From positions 372,001-436,000 of the forward strand of contig NZ_RCCS01000007.1 in NCBI RefSeq assembly GCF_003664185.1: a DNA stretch of 64,000 nucleotides, given 5' to 3'. The DNA is from Tenacibaculum discolor. Its GTDB lineage: Bacteria; Bacteroidota; Bacteroidia; Flavobacteriales; Flavobacteriaceae. The notes beneath the pieces are model-generated. The model searched no databases. It was not told the origin of the DNA and saw nothing but the letters and a program-made list of their open reading frames with translations. This document shows positions 5,941-16,497 of the stretch, one piece after another; the first letter of the stretch is position 1; each line of letters begins with the position of its first letter. A program made the position numbers and the translations under genes.

Positions 5941-7617
5941 ATGGAACTAAACAAATTTAGTAAACAAGTAACACAAGATGATACACAACCTGCTGCACAA
6001 GCAATGTTGCATGCCATAGGCTTATCAAAAGCAGATTTAGAAAAACCGTTGGTAGGAATAGCAAGTACAGGGTATGAAGGAAATCCGTGTAATATGCACC
6101 TAAACGATTTGGCAAAATTGGTAAAAGAAGGAACCGAAAATGCTGATTTGGTTGGATTGATATTTAATACCATTGGTGTTTCTGATGGAATTTCTATGGG
6201 AACTCCGGGGATGCGCTATTCACTACCATCTCGTGATGTAATTGCCGACTCTATGGAAACCGTAGTGCAAGCAATGTCGTATGACGGACTGGTAACCGTA
6301 GTAGGATGTGATAAAAACATGCCAGGAGCATTAATGGCAATGTTGCGTTTAAATCGCCCTTCTGTTTTAGTGTACGGAGGAACAATTGCTTCAGGGTGTC
6401 ATGAAGGAAAAAAATTAGATGTAGTATCAGCTTTTGAAGCATGGGGAGAGAAAGTTGCAGGAACGATTACAAAAAAAGAATATCAAAGTGTAATTGAAAA
6501 AGCATGCCCAGGAGCAGGTGCTTGCGGAGGAATGTACACTGCAAATACCATGGCATCAGCGATTGAAGCGTTGGGAATGAGTTTACCATACAATTCATCC
6601 AATCCTGCAATTAGTGATAACAAAGAGCAAGAATGTGTAAAAGCAGGTGAAGCACTACGTGTATTACTTGAAAAAGATATCAAACCATCAGACATTGTTA
6701 CTAAAAAATCTTTAGAAAATGCGGTACGATTGGTAACAGTTATGGGAGGTTCTACTAATGCGGTATTACACTTTTTAGCGATAGCAAGAGCTGCAGGAGT
6801 GAAGTTTACCTTAGAAGATTTTCAACGTATTTCTGATGAAACTCCATTTTTAGCCGATTTAAAACCTAGTGGGAAATATCTAATGGAAGACGTACACAGA
6901 GTAGGTGGAACACCTGCAGTTTTAAAATATCTACTAGAAAAAGGTTTGTTGCATGGAGAGTGCTTAACAGTAACAGGTAAAACATTAGCCGAAAATTTAA
7001 CTGCAGTTCCGAGTTTAACAGACGGACAAGATGTAATTAAACCTACAGAACAGCCTATCAAAGCTACTGGACATTTACGAATGCTCTACGGAAATTTAGC
7101 TAAAGAAGGTTCTGTAGCAAAAATAACAGGAAAAGAAGGATTGTATTTTTCTGGAAAAGCAAAAGTATTTGAAGGAGAATATGAAGCTAATGACGGAATA
7201 CGAGACGGAAAAGTAGCAAAAGGTGATGTTGTAGTAATCCGTTACGAAGGCCCAAAAGGAGGTCCTGGAATGCCAGAAATGCTAAAACCAACTGCTGCTA
7301 TTATGGGAGCAGGGTTAGGTAAAGAGGTTGCTCTAATTACTGATGGTCGTTTTTCAGGAGGAACTCACGGATTTGTAGTAGGGCATATTACACCAGAAGC
7401 ACAAGAAGGTGGTGTAATTGCTTTGGTAAAAGATGGAGATACCATAACCATCAATGCAGAAACCAATACAATAAACTTAGCTGTTTCTGAAGAAGAATTA
7501 GCAAAGAGAAAACAAGAGTGGACAGCTCCTCCTTTAAAAGTAAAAAGAGGAGTACTATATAAATATGCAAGAACAGTAGCATCAGCGTCCAACGGATGTG
7601 TAACAGACGAATTTTAA
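5941..7617 (+). CDS. ilvD: Dihydroxy-acid dehydratase
   Basis: Iron-sulfur dehydratase that converts 2,3-dihydroxy-3-methyl acids to the 2-keto acids, third step of Ile/Val synthesis. 558 aa, normal length. Three cysteines in conserved contexts, GNPCNMH (C50), [10 protein letters not shown] (C123) and [12 protein letters not shown] (C195), are the expected cluster ligands. C-terminal GGPGMPEML and [15 protein letters not shown] are family signatures. Followed by a 149-bp gap before ilvB, the largest within the operon. Confidence 0.97.
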   Translation: MELNKFSKQVTQDDTQPAAQAMLHAIGLSKADLEKPLVGIASTGYEGNPCNMHLNDLAKLVKEGTENADLVGLIFNTIGVSDGISMGTPGMRYSLPSRDVIADSMETVVQAMSYDGLVTVVGCDKNMPGALMAMLRLNRPSVLVYGGTIASGCHEGKKLDVVSAFEAWGEKVAGTITKKEYQSVIEKACPGAGACGGMYTANTMASAIEALGMSLPYNSSNPAISDNKEQECVKAGEALRVLLEKDIKPSDIVTKKSLENAVRLVTVMGGSTNAVLHFLAIARAAGVKFTLEDFQRISDETPFLADLKPSGKYLMEDVHRVGGTPAVLKYLLEKGLLHGECLTVTGKTLAENLTAVPSLTDGQDVIKPTEQPIKATGHLRMLYGNLAKEGSVAKITGKEGLYFSGKAKVFEGEYEANDGIRDGKVAKGDVVVIRYEGPKGGPGMPEMLKPTAAIMGAGLGKEVALITDGRFSGGTHGFVVGHITPEAQEGGVIALVKDGDTITINAETNTINLAVSEEELAKRKQEWTAPPLKVKRGVLYKYARTVASASNGCVTDEF

Positions 7618-7766
7618 TCGCAGGGCGATAGCCAGAGTCTTGCCTAAAAGTTTGATTTTTAGAAAAAGACATGAGAATTAAGATTCAATACTAGACCTAG
7701 TAGTCTTAAAAAATCAATAAAATAACTAAGCATATAGCTAAAAGCTAAAAGCATAAAGCTGAGTTT
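7618..7766 (+). other. ilvD-ilvB intergenic gap with short repeats
   Basis: 149 bp without a gene. Contains ACTAGACCTAGT (7692-7703), a small perfect palindrome, and imperfect direct repeats of AGCTAAAAGC with AGCATAAAGC near 7737-7760. No T-rich terminator or Ile/Val leader frame was found, so I see no third attenuator here. Confidence 0.4.
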
Positions 7767-9500
7767 ATGGAAACAAAAACGAAACAACAAACAGAACAAG
7801 AAACAACACAAAAAGTAACCATTACAGGTGCAGAAGCTGTAATCAAATGTTTATTAGCTGAAGGAGTCGACTTGTTATACGGATATCCTGGTGGTGCTAT
7901 TATGCCAGTTTATGATGAGTTGTATAAATATCAAGATAAATTGCATCATGTATTAACACGTCACGAGCAAGGAGCCACACATGCAGCACAAGGATATGCA
8001 AGAGCTACAGGTAAAGTTGGTGTAGCCATGGCAACTTCGGGTCCAGGAGCAACGAATTTAATTACAGGTATTGCCGATGCACAAATTGATTCTACTCCAA
8101 TGGTATGTATTACAGGGCAAGTAGGAGCACACTTATTAGGATCTGACGCGTTTCAAGAAACGGATATTGTAGGTATTTCTACTCCTGTTACCAAATGGAA
8201 TTATCAGATAACGAAAGCTAGTGAAATTCCTGAAGTAATGGCGAAAGCATTTTACATTGCTCGCTCAGGACGACCAGGACCGGTGTTGGTTGATATCACT
8301 AAAAATGCACAGTTTGAAGAGTTTGATTTTGAATATAAAAAATGCACTTCAGTGCGAAGTTATCAACCTGTTCCAAATATGGATATTCTAAGTGTTGAAG
8401 CAGCGGTTGAGTTAATTAATAATGCAGAAAAACCGTTTGTAGTTTGGGGGCAAGGTGTGATTTTAGGTGAAGCAGAAGAAGAATTTAAAGCGTTTATAGA
8501 AAAAGCAGGAATTCCATCAGCAAGTACTTTGTTAGGCTTATCTGCTTTACCAACTAAGCACCCGTTACACGTTGGTATGGTAGGAATGCATGGTAATTAT
8601 AGTCCGAATAAACTTACCAATGAGTGTGATGTGTTAATTGCCATAGGAATGCGTTTTGATGATCGTGTTACAGGTGATTTAAACCGTTATGCGAAGCAAG
8701 CAAAAGTTATTCACTTTGAAATAGACCCTGCGGAAGTTGATAAAAATGTAAAAACTGATGTAGCTGTTTTAGGAAATGTAAAACAAACTTTAGCAGCAGC
8801 GCTTCCTCTTTTAGAAGAAAATTCACACAAAGAGTGGTTGCAAGAGTTTAGAAATTTAGATGCGGTAGAATTTGATAATGTCATAAAAAACGACCTGTTT
8901 CCAACCAAAGATGGTTTAACAATGGGAGAGGTTATCAAGCAAATTAATGAAGCATCAAAAGGGAAGGCTATCGTAGTTACCGATGTAGGGCAACATCAAA
9001 TGATAGCGAGTCGCTATGCAGAATTTAACCAAACTAAAAGTAATATTACTTCAGGCGGATTAGGAACCATGGGATTTGCTTTACCTGCAGCTATTGGTGC
9101 TAAAATGGGAATGCCAGAGCGTGAAGTAGTAGCAGTAATAGGTGATGGTGGTTATCAAATGACCATACAAGAGCTAGGAACTATTTTACAAACCAAAGCA
9201 GCAGTTAAAATTGTGGTGCTAAACAATGAGTTTTTAGGCATGGTACGTCAATGGCAACAGTTATTTTTTGATAAACGATATGCTTCAACTGTAATGACCA
9301 ACCCTGATTTTGTTGCGATAGCTAAAGGGTACCATATGGCAGCGAATAGAGTAACTAAAAGAGAAGATTTGGCAACTGCTGTTCAAGAAATGATACAATC
9401 TAAAGAAGCTTACTTCTTAGAGGTTTGTGTAGAAAAAGAAGATAATGTATTTCCTATGATTCCAACAGGGGCGTCAGTATCAGAAGTTCGATTAAAATAA
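7767..9500 (+). CDS. ilvB: Acetolactate synthase, large catalytic subunit
   Basis: ThDP enzyme condensing pyruvate with pyruvate or 2-ketobutyrate. 577 aa. The N-terminal Pyr domain has GYPGGAIMPVYDELY and RHEQGATHAAQGYARATG with the catalytic glutamate at about residue 67. The C-terminal PP domain has the GDGGYQMTIQELG ThDP/Mg motif. Six bases separate it from ilvN, its regulatory subunit. The first 20 residues are a Gln/Thr/Lys-rich extension that is probably disordered. Confidence 0.97.
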   Translation: METKTKQQTEQETTQKVTITGAEAVIKCLLAEGVDLLYGYPGGAIMPVYDELYKYQDKLHHVLTRHEQGATHAAQGYARATGKVGVAMATSGPGATNLITGIADAQIDSTPMVCITGQVGAHLLGSDAFQETDIVGISTPVTKWNYQITKASEIPEVMAKAFYIARSGRPGPVLVDITKNAQFEEFDFEYKKCTSVRSYQPVPNMDILSVEAAVELINNAEKPFVVWGQGVILGEAEEEFKAFIEKAGIPSASTLLGLSALPTKHPLHVGMVGMHGNYSPNKLTNECDVLIAIGMRFDDRVTGDLNRYAKQAKVIHFEIDPAEVDKNVKTDVAVLGNVKQTLAAALPLLEENSHKEWLQEFRNLDAVEFDNVIKNDLFPTKDGLTMGEVIKQINEASKGKAIVVTDVGQHQMIASRYAEFNQTKSNITSGGLGTMGFALPAAIGAKMGMPEREVVAVIGDGGYQMTIQELGTILQTKAAVKIVVLNNEFLGMVRQWQQLFFDKRYASTVMTNPDFVAIAKGYHMAANRVTKREDLATAVQEMIQSKEAYFLEVCVEKEDNVFPMIPTGASVSEVRLK

Positions 9501-9506
9501 GAAAAT

Positions 9507-10034
9507 ATGAATACAAAAAACACCTATACAATCTCAATATACACAGAAAATAATATTGGATTATTGAATAGAATATCAGCAATATTTCAACGAAGACATA
9601 TTAATATAGAAAGTATTAATAGTTCTTCATCAGAAATAAAAAGTGTTTCTAGAATTACACTTTTAGTAAAGATTACTGAAGAACAAATGAAAAAAATTAT
9701 CGGGCAGATAGAAAAGCAAGTGGAAGTAATTAAAGCTTTTTACCATACTGATGAAGAAACGGTGTATCAAGAATCGTGTTTGTTTAAACTAAGTACAGAC
9801 TTATTGACCGATAACGACGATATCCAAACAATTATCAATCAAAGTAAATCAAGAGTCATTAATGTGAACAAAAACTTTTTTGTCCTTGAAAAATCAGGAA
9901 GTAAAGAAGAGGTAGAAGAACTCTATCACATTTTAGACAAACATGGTATTAAGCAATTTGTTCGTTCAGGAAGAATAGCTATTACGAAAGAAGAAATGCC
10001 AGTATCAAAACTATTACAATTAATAACAGCATAA
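9507..10034 (+). CDS. ilvN: Acetolactate synthase, small regulatory subunit
   Basis: 175 aa. The N-terminal ACT domain (about residues 6-80) carries [19 protein letters not shown] and [12 protein letters not shown], the region that binds valine in homologues. The C-terminal domain activates the large subunit. Immediately downstream of ilvB and 19 bp before ilvC. Confidence 0.95.
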   Translation: MNTKNTYTISIYTENNIGLLNRISAIFQRRHINIESINSSSSEIKSVSRITLLVKITEEQMKKIIGQIEKQVEVIKAFYHTDEETVYQESCLFKLSTDLLTDNDDIQTIINQSKSRVINVNKNFFVLEKSGSKEEVEELYHILDKHGIKQFVRSGRIAITKEEMPVSKLLQLITA

Positions 10035-10053
10035 ACAAACAACACAAATAAAA

Positions 10054-11556
10054 ATGAAAAATTATTTCAACCAATTATCATTAAGAGAACAATTAGAACA
10101 ATTAGGAAAATGTAGATTTATGAAAGCTGATGAGTTTTCAGACGGAACAGCAGCATTAGAAGGTAAAAAAGTGGTAATTGTAGGATGTGGAGCACAAGGA
10201 TTGAATCAAGGATTAAATATGCGCGATTCTGGTTTAGATATTTCATACGCATTACGAGAAGCAGCAATTAAAGAACAACGTCAATCGTATAAAAACGCAA
10301 CTGAACACGGTTTTACTGTAGGAACTTACGAAGAGTTGATTCCAACTGCTGATTTGGTGTGTAACTTAACACCAGACAAACAACATACGCAGGTAGTAAA
10401 TGCAGTAATGCCATTAATGAAATCTGGGGCGACTTTATCATACTCTCACGGATTTAATATTGTTGAAGAAGGTATGCAAGTACGTAAGGATTTAACAGTA
10501 ATTATGGTAGCCCCTAAGTGTCCTGGAACAGAAGTAAGAGAAGAATACAAACGCGGATTTGGAGTACCAACGTTAATCGCTGTACATCCTGAAAATGATC
10601 CTGAAAATAAAGGTTTAGCACAAGCAAAAGCCTATGCATTTGCTACAGGTGGTAATAAAGCAGGTGTGTTAGAATCATCGTTTGTTGCTGAGGTAAAATC
10701 AGACTTAATGGGAGAGCAAACCATTTTATGTGGGGTGTTACAAACAGGGTCTATCTTATCATTCAATAAAATGGTTGAAGAAGGAGTAGCACCAGCATAT
10801 GCTTCTAAATTAATTCAATACGGATGGGAAACTATTACCGAGGCTTTAAAACATGGAGGAATTACCAATATGATGGATCGTTTATCGAATCCTGCAAAAA
10901 TTAAAGCCTACCAACTTTCCGAAGAATTAAAAGAGGTACTAGAGCCTTTGTTTAATAAACACATGGATGATATTATGTCTGGTCATTTTTCAAAAACGAT
11001 GATGGAAGATTGGGCGAATGACGATGTAAATTTACTAACATGGCGAGCAGCGACAGGAGAAACTCAGTTTGAAAAAACAGCGGCAACTTCCGAAGAAATT
11101 TTAGATCAAGAGTATTTTGATAAAGGAACTTTGTTAGTAGCTTTTGTAAAAGCAGGAGTAGAATTAGCCTTTGAAACCATGGTGAAATCAGGAATCATTT
11201 CTGCATCGGCTTATTACGAATCACTACATGAGTTACCACTAATAGCAAACACTGTTGCTCGTAAGAAATTATTTGAAATGAACAGAATTATTTCTGATAC
11301 TGCTGAATACGGATGTTATTTATTTGATCATGCAGCGAAACCGTTGTTGACTGATTTTATGAAACAAGTAAGTACTGATGTTATTGGAAAAGAGTACAGC
11401 ACTTCCAATGAAGTAGATAATCTTGAATTAATTAAAGTGAATAAAGCAATTCGAAATCATCCTATTGAAGAAGTAGGAGCAGAGTTGCGTGAGGCAATGA
11501 CTGCAATGAAAGTAATCAAAACAAGCGTCAATCAAGAAGAACCTGTTTTAGCATAA
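10054..11556 (+). CDS. ilvC: Ketol-acid reductoisomerase, long (class II) form
   Basis: NADPH- and Mg-dependent isomeroreduction of acetolactate, second common step of Ile/Val synthesis. 500 aa, hence the long class II form with a duplicated C-terminal domain as in E. coli rather than the ~330-aa class I form. Rossmann motif [10 protein letters not shown] is near residues 44-53; [16 protein letters not shown] and [10 protein letters not shown] carry the metal and substrate region. The ilvA start lies four bases after its stop. Confidence 0.96.
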   Translation: MKNYFNQLSLREQLEQLGKCRFMKADEFSDGTAALEGKKVVIVGCGAQGLNQGLNMRDSGLDISYALREAAIKEQRQSYKNATEHGFTVGTYEELIPTADLVCNLTPDKQHTQVVNAVMPLMKSGATLSYSHGFNIVEEGMQVRKDLTVIMVAPKCPGTEVREEYKRGFGVPTLIAVHPENDPENKGLAQAKAYAFATGGNKAGVLESSFVAEVKSDLMGEQTILCGVLQTGSILSFNKMVEEGVAPAYASKLIQYGWETITEALKHGGITNMMDRLSNPAKIKAYQLSEELKEVLEPLFNKHMDDIMSGHFSKTMMEDWANDDVNLLTWRAATGETQFEKTAATSEEILDQEYFDKGTLLVAFVKAGVELAFETMVKSGIISASAYYESLHELPLIANTVARKKLFEMNRIISDTAEYGCYLFDHAAKPLLTDFMKQVSTDVIGKEYSTSNEVDNLELIKVNKAIRNHPIEEVGAELREAMTAMKVIKTSVNQEEPVLA

Positions 11557-11560
11557 CACT

Positions 11561-12826
11561 ATGGAAGTTCAAAAAGAAACTTATTTTCCAAAATTAGAAG
11601 CAATACAACAAGCTGCTGCGACTTTACAAGAAGTCGTAGCAGTTACCCCGCTGCAAGAAAACTTTAACTTATCGCAACAATTCAATGCAAATATCTTTTT
11701 GAAGAGAGAAGATTTACAGCAAGTCCGTTCATATAAAATAAGAGGAGCCTATAATAAAATTAGTTCCTTAACAGAAGATGAATTAGCAAACGGAATCGTA
11801 TGTGCTAGCGCAGGTAATCATGCACAAGGAGTTGCCTTAGCGTGTAGAAAAAAAGAAATCTATGGTACTATATACATGCCAGCACCTACACCAAAACAAA
11901 AGGTAGAACAAGTAAAAATGTTTGGTGGCGATTTTGTAGATATTCAGTTAATAGGAGATACATTTGATGATGCTTACAAGGCAGCAAAACTTTTATGCGA
12001 TAGTTTACAAAAGACTTTTGTACATCCATTTGATGATGAAAAAATTATAGAAGGACAAGCAACCGTTGGCTTAGAAATTTTAGAGCAATCACAACAACCT
12101 ATCGACTATGTTTTTGTACCTGTTGGAGGTGGTGGATTGGCTTCTGGTTTGTCAAGTGTTTTTAAATTATTGTCTCCAAAAACGAAGATTATAGGAGTAG
12201 AGCCTGCTGGAGCACCTTCGATGAAAAAATCGTTAGAGGAAAATAACAATATTAAGCTTGATAGCATTGATAAGTTTGTAGATGGTGCAGCAGTTCAGCA
12301 AGTAGGGGAGTTAACCTACAGAATTTGTCGAGAAAATTTGTCAGATATGATTACCGTTCCTGAAGGAAAAGTGTGTCAAACGATATTAGAAATGTATAAT
12401 AAAGAAGCCATTGTAGTAGAACCTGCAGGAGCTTTGACCATAAGTGCACTTGATTTTTACCAAGACGAATTAAAAGATAAAAATGTAGTATGTGTTATTA
12501 GTGGAAGTAATAATGATATCACTCGTACTGCCGAAATAAAAGAACGCGCATTGTTGTACGGTAAATTGAAGCATTATTTTATTGTTCGTTTTCCACAACG
12601 TGCTGGAGCTTTAAAAGAGTTTGTAGCTGAGGTGTTAGGAGAAAATGATGACATAACTTTTTTTGAATACTCTAAAAAGACGAACAGAGAAAACGGACCA
12701 GCTGTGGTAGGAATTGAGTTAGAGAAAAAAGAAGATTTGCAACCATTAATTCGTAGAATGAAAGAGCGCAGTTTTTATGGTGAATACCTAAACGATAAAC
12801 CGAATTTATTTGAGTTCTTAGTGTAA
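11561..12826 (+). CDS. ilvA: Threonine dehydratase (biosynthetic, short form)
   Basis: PLP enzyme deaminating threonine to 2-ketobutyrate, the committed step to isoleucine. 421 aa. RSYKIRGAYNKI places the PLP lysine at about K59, and VPVGGGGLASG is the phosphate-binding glycine loop. The C-terminus (about 335-421) is a single ACT-like regulatory domain, shorter than the double domain of E. coli IlvA. Last gene of the ilv operon; transcription probably ends in the palindromic element just downstream. Confidence 0.94.
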   Translation: MEVQKETYFPKLEAIQQAAATLQEVVAVTPLQENFNLSQQFNANIFLKREDLQQVRSYKIRGAYNKISSLTEDELANGIVCASAGNHAQGVALACRKKEIYGTIYMPAPTPKQKVEQVKMFGGDFVDIQLIGDTFDDAYKAAKLLCDSLQKTFVHPFDDEKIIEGQATVGLEILEQSQQPIDYVFVPVGGGGLASGLSSVFKLLSPKTKIIGVEPAGAPSMKKSLEENNNIKLDSIDKFVDGAAVQQVGELTYRICRENLSDMITVPEGKVCQTILEMYNKEAIVVEPAGALTISALDFYQDELKDKNVVCVISGSNNDITRTAEIKERALLYGKLKHYFIVRFPQRAGALKEFVAEVLGENDDITFFEYSKKTNRENGPAVVGIELEKKEDLQPLIRRMKERSFYGEYLNDKPNLFEFLV

Positions 12827-12834
12827 TTTTTATT

Positions 12835-12970
12835 AGGACTGTCTAAAAAACAGCGTCATTTCAAATGAAATAAAGCAATCTTATGTAAAATCCAAAATAG
12901 GATTAACAGATTACTTCGAAATTAAAATTTCTCGTAATGACAGTAGAAACAATGTTTATTAGACAGTCTT
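12835..12970. mobile_element. MITE-like palindromic element between ilvA and ychJ
   Basis: About 136 bp bounded by imperfect terminal inverted repeats: GGACTGTCTAAAAAACA on the left (12836-12852) and TGTTTATTAGACAGTC on the right (12953-12968). Inside are further nested pairs, GCGTCATTT near 12853 with CGTAATGACAG near 12933, and GCAATCT with AGATTACT. It has no coding capacity. It sits between convergent genes, can serve as a bidirectional terminator, and its right arm contains the stop codon of the ychJ-like gene. No target-site duplication could be established. Confidence 0.55.
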
Positions 12971-13334
12971 ATTTTTGACCAAGATATACCCAATGGTCAT
13001 TCTCTTTACAAAAAAGAGAGTTTTCGTGAATCACATCGATATTGCCATTCTCCATAAAGAAAGCCTTGAATTCAACTGTAGTTTCTGTTGTGTGTAGCAC
13101 CTCTAGTTTTATCCAGTTAACAGATTTTGTCCATGCTAAAATTTCTTTCTTTTCTCTTTTAGAAGGTCTGGTGCTACTATGGTGACTTTTTTGTAGGTAG
13201 TCAATGTTAGCTAGTACAAAAGCACTGTATCTTGAACGCATTAAAGCTTCAGCTGAGGTAACTGAATGAATGTTTTGATGTGCTTTTTGGCAGCAATCAC
13301 TGTATTTTTTATTTGAGTTGCAAGGACATTGCAT
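12969..13334 (-). CDS. ychJ: YchJ-family SEC-C motif protein
   Basis: 121 aa. Starts MQCPCNSNKKYSDCCQ, a SEC-C zinc-binding motif (C-P-C-x(n)-C-C), followed by ALMRSRYSAFVLANIDYLQKSH, the hallmark of the UPF0225/YchJ family, and a NTF2-like remainder. Function in the family is not established. Monocistronic; the stop codon lies in the arm of the neighbouring palindromic element, so that insertion may have set the C-terminus. Confidence 0.9.
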   Translation of the reverse strand: MQCPCNSNKKYSDCCQKAHQNIHSVTSAEALMRSRYSAFVLANIDYLQKSHHSSTRPSKREKKEILAWTKSVNWIKLEVLHTTETTVEFKAFFMENGNIDVIHENSLFCKENDHWVYLGQK

Positions 13335-13451
13335 AGCTTAAAATATTTGTTTCAAAAGTAGGTGAAAAAAGTAAAAAATCAATTCGTCTATAGTAAAGCG
13401 CATTTCATCTATAGATAAATAGTTCTTTATCAAAGAAAAAAATTATAACTT

Positions 13452-13459
13452 TAGATTTG
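13452..13459 (+). promoter_or_regulatory. Possible -7 box (TAGATTTG) for the H-NOX cassette
   Basis: Perfect TAnnTTTG match 37 bases before the TTG start of the first cassette gene. No clear TTG box is found at -33. Confidence 0.35.
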
Positions 13460-13495
13460 ATTTATTTTTATCAAGTTAGTTTTTAATCTAAGGTT

Positions 13496-13900
13496 TTGAA
13501 TAAAAAAATAAAAATACTTTTAATAGAAGATGATAAGATAGAGGTGCTTAAGTTTAATAGAGCTATTACTCCTGTTTTAGAAAATCATATAATCACACAA
13601 GCTAATAATGGAAAAGAAGCCTTATCTTTATTGGAAAAAGATTTACCAAATATAATTTTATTAGATTTGAATATGCCTGATACTAACGGGATTGAGTTTT
13701 TATCCATTCTAAAAAACGATGAAAAGTTAAAACATATTCCCACCATAGTACTAACAACATCAGATAATGATAAAGACATTACAGAATGTTATAGATTGGG
13801 AATAGCAGGGTATGTTTTAAAGCCTTTAAAGTATCAAGATTATGAAAAAAAAATAGGAACAATAATAGAGTATTGGAGCCTTAATGAATTTAAAAAATAA
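13496..13900 (+). CDS. Single-domain receiver protein (CheY/Rcp1-like)
   Basis: 134 aa consisting only of a response-regulator receiver domain: acidic pair EDD at residues 11-13, phospho-acceptor Asp at about 57 in LLDLNMPD, Thr/Ser in VLTTSD, Lys in LKPLKY. The start is TTG (reads as Met); no in-frame ATG occurs before the conserved core. First gene of a five-gene cassette with an H-NOX heme sensor, a kinase and an Hpt protein, so it may be the intermediate phosphate carrier in a phosphorelay. Confidence 0.88.
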   Translation: MNKKIKILLIEDDKIEVLKFNRAITPVLENHIITQANNGKEALSLLEKDLPNIILLDLNMPDTNGIEFLSILKNDEKLKHIPTIVLTTSDNDKDITECYRLGIAGYVLKPLKYQDYEKKIGTIIEYWSLNEFKK

Positions 13901-13903
13901 AAT

Positions 13904-14443
13904 ATGAAAGGGATTGTTTTTACAGAGTTCTTGGATTTAGTTGAAGATAAGTTTGGTATCGAAATGGTAGATAAAATTATAGAACAATCTGAGTTAGATT
14001 CTGGTGGAGTATACACTGCTATTGGTACATACAAATTTTCTGAAATGCTACAATTATTAGAGAATTTGAGTAATAACACAGGAGTTTCAACAGATGATTT
14101 GTTGTTAGTATACGCAGAACATTTCTTTTCAGTTATAGAAGACAGTTACCCTGGACTTTTAGCTACATATAATGATCCTATAGAGATGCTGTCATCTATT
14201 GAAGATCATATTCATGTAGAAGTAAAAAAGATTTATCCAGATGCAGAATTACCAACATTTCTTGTAGAAGAGAAAACCGAAAATTCACTTGTAATGCTAT
14301 ACAAATCAAGCAGAGCAATGCATCATTTTGGATTAGGTTTAATGAATAAAACGTTTGAACATTTTAATAGTTCAGCAGAAATTATTTTAGAAAAAATTAA
14401 AAATGACGGAACTGAAGTAAGGTTTATTATCAATAAAAATTAG
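13904..14443 (+). CDS. H-NOX (HNOB) heme nitric-oxide/oxygen sensor
   Basis: 179 aa stand-alone H-NOX domain. HIHVEVKKIYPDAELPTF contains the proximal heme-ligand His at about residue 104, and YKSSR (133-137) is the Y-x-S-x-R motif that contacts heme propionates. No Tyr-based distal oxygen ligand can be assigned from sequence alone, so NO as the ligand is inferred from other facultative and aerobic bacteria. It lies 3 bp after the receiver gene and its stop overlaps the kinase GTG start by one base, so it almost certainly regulates that kinase. Confidence 0.9.
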   Translation: MKGIVFTEFLDLVEDKFGIEMVDKIIEQSELDSGGVYTAIGTYKFSEMLQLLENLSNNTGVSTDDLLLVYAEHFFSVIEDSYPGLLATYNDPIEMLSSIEDHIHVEVKKIYPDAELPTFLVEEKTENSLVMLYKSSRAMHHFGLGLMNKTFEHFNSSAEIILEKIKNDGTEVRFIINKN

Positions 14444-16167
14444 TGAGTATAAAAGAAATAGAAATACTACAAAGAGCGCTAGAAAGACAAAAAAAAGCTA
14501 GAAAACAAGCAGAGAAAATACTAGAAGAAAAATCGCTAGAATTATTTAATATTTCTCAAGAGCTAAAGGTAGTTAATGAACAATTAGAAGACCTTTTAGA
14601 TGAGAAAGATTCACAATTAAAAGGAATTTTTGAAAATATTAATGATGCTTATCTAGTAATGGATATTAATGGCAATGTGTTAAAAATGAACGATGTTGCC
14701 GTAGAGTTATTTGGTTTTGATGTAAATGAAGAAGATGTAAATGTTGTAAGCCTTATTTATCCTGAACAAGAAGATTATGATTATGCGATGAATTCTTACG
14801 CACAATTATTAAAAAATGGATACTTCACCAATTATGTAGCTAGAGTTATTACTAAAAAAGAAGAAGTAAAATGGGTAAATATTAACTCAAGCGTAGTTTT
14901 TGATAAAAATAATACTCCAATAGCTGCACAAGGAATTATTAGAGATATAACTAACCAAAGAAAAGAACGGCAAGTAATTGAAGTTATAAATAACACAGCC
15001 AAATCAATTTTAGGAAAAGAAGATATCTACGAAATAGCATGGGAAGTATCAAACAGCGTTGCTAACTATTTAAATACTGACGATTGTGTTGTTTACTTAG
15101 TAAACGAGAAGAAAAAACAATTAGAATTAGTAGCTTCATTTGATAAAAGAGAAAGAGAGAGCAAAGAAATTTACGAAAAAATGCGATTACCTTTTGAAAA
15201 AGGTGTGGTTGGAAGCGTAGCAAAATCAGGTGTTTCAGAAATTATAGATAATACAAATTTAGATGATAGATACGTGGTTTATATTACCCCAAAACTATCA
15301 GAATTAACAGTACCTATAAAGAATGAAGATAAGGTAATAGGAGTTATAAATGCAGAGCATCAAGAGAAAAACTATTTTACAGAAGAGCACTTAAAAACGA
15401 TAGAAGGTATTGCAGGTTTAGTATCGCTTCAGTTAAAAAGTGCAATAAACATAAAAAAACGTAAAAAAGTAGAAAAGAAAAATACTGACTTATTAAAAAA
15501 GGTAGCAAAAAGTAATCAAGAGCTTGAAGAATACGCACACATAGTATCTCATGATTTAAAATCTCCTATTAGAAGTATTCATGCGTTAACCAGTTGGATT
15601 AAAACTGATAATGAAGGAGTTTTTGATGAAGCTAGTCTCCAAAATTTTGAGCATATTGAAAATACTCTTGAAAAAATGGAACAACTCATTACTGATGTGC
15701 TAGAATACTCTAGTGTAGTTAATGGAGTTAAAGAAGACGATGATGTAGATTTAAATTTGCTAATTGAAGAAGTTAAGAAAGTAATATATGTACCAAAAAA
15801 CATTTCAATAAAAGTTTTACAGAAATTACCCATTATAAAAGGAGACAAAACAAAGTTTTTACAATTATTTCAAAACCTGATAAATAATGCAATTAAGTTT
15901 AACGATAAAGAAAAAGGGATTATTGAAATTGATGTGAAAGACCAAAACTCTTTTTATAAGTTTTCAATAAAGGATAATGGAATTGGTATTGAAAAAGAAC
16001 ACTTTGATAAAATTTTTAAAATTTTCCAATCTTTAAAAAAGTCTAAAGACTCTTCGGGTATCGGTTTATCTATCGTCAAAAAAATTGTAAATCTATATAA
16101 AGGAGAAATATGGTTAGAGTCTGAAATAAATAAAGGAACAACCTTCTTTTTTACAATAAAAAAGTAA
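14443..16167 (+). CDS. PAS-GAF histidine kinase partnered with H-NOX
   Basis: 574 aa, no transmembrane segment, so cytoplasmic. Order: N-terminal coiled coil (about 1-55), PAS domain (about 57-180, ending in IAAQGIIRDITNQ), GAF domain (about 185-340, VPIKNEDKVIGVINAEH), HisKA with SHDLKSP and phospho-His near residue 370, and HATPase_c with NLINNAIKFN, DNGIGI and SSGIGLSIVKK. The start is GTG, overlapping the H-NOX stop. No receiver is fused; receivers are separate genes on both sides. H-NOX probably modulates autophosphorylation, as in known H-NOX/kinase pairs. Confidence 0.92.
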   Translation: MSIKEIEILQRALERQKKARKQAEKILEEKSLELFNISQELKVVNEQLEDLLDEKDSQLKGIFENINDAYLVMDINGNVLKMNDVAVELFGFDVNEEDVNVVSLIYPEQEDYDYAMNSYAQLLKNGYFTNYVARVITKKEEVKWVNINSSVVFDKNNTPIAAQGIIRDITNQRKERQVIEVINNTAKSILGKEDIYEIAWEVSNSVANYLNTDDCVVYLVNEKKKQLELVASFDKRERESKEIYEKMRLPFEKGVVGSVAKSGVSEIIDNTNLDDRYVVYITPKLSELTVPIKNEDKVIGVINAEHQEKNYFTEEHLKTIEGIAGLVSLQLKSAINIKKRKKVEKKNTDLLKKVAKSNQELEEYAHIVSHDLKSPIRSIHALTSWIKTDNEGVFDEASLQNFEHIENTLEKMEQLITDVLEYSSVVNGVKEDDDVDLNLLIEEVKKVIYVPKNISIKVLQKLPIIKGDKTKFLQLFQNLINNAIKFNDKEKGIIEIDVKDQNSFYKFSIKDNGIGIEKEHFDKIFKIFQSLKKSKDSSGIGLSIVKKIVNLYKGEIWLESEINKGTTFFFTIKK

Positions 16168-16169
16168 TT

Positions 16170-16487
16170 ATGGAGCAACCAAATTTATCGTATATAAATG
16201 CACTTTCTAAAGGAGATGAGGAGTTTAAAAAACAAGTTACAGCAGTTTTAAAAGAGGAGCTTTCAGGTGAAATAGAAAGCTATTTTTTATACATTAAAAA
16301 TAACGATTTTAAGAAAACTAAAGAAATTGTTCATAGAATTAAGCATAAAATGAGTATTTTAGGCTTAGAAAAAAGCTATAAAATAACCAACGAGTTTGAA
16401 AACAACCTTGCAGACAATAGCATAGAAAACAAAGAACATTTTGAAAGTGTATTGCCTGTAATGCTTGCTTTTTTAAAGGAACTTTAA
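16170..16487 (+). CDS. Hpt phosphotransfer protein
   Basis: 105 aa, all alpha. EIVHRIKHKMSILGL matches the Hpt motif with the phospho-histidine at about residue 55. It lies two bases after the kinase gene and ten before the LytTR regulator, fitting a relay kinase -> receiver -> Hpt -> LytTR regulator. Divergent enough that domain searches might miss it. Confidence 0.82.
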   Translation: MEQPNLSYINALSKGDEEFKKQVTAVLKEELSGEIESYFLYIKNNDFKKTKEIVHRIKHKMSILGLEKSYKITNEFENNLADNSIENKEHFESVLPVMLAFLKEL

Positions 16488-16497
16488 AAGATTAACT

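Noticed and set aside
5913-7672. Several reading frames antisense or out of frame within ilvD
   Set aside because: They are shadows of ilvD, which has full-length homology and catalytic cysteines; none has its own signals.
7618-7766. A third attenuator between ilvD and ilvB
   Set aside because: No Ile/Val-rich leader and no GC-rich stem with a T-run; only small palindromes and short direct repeats.
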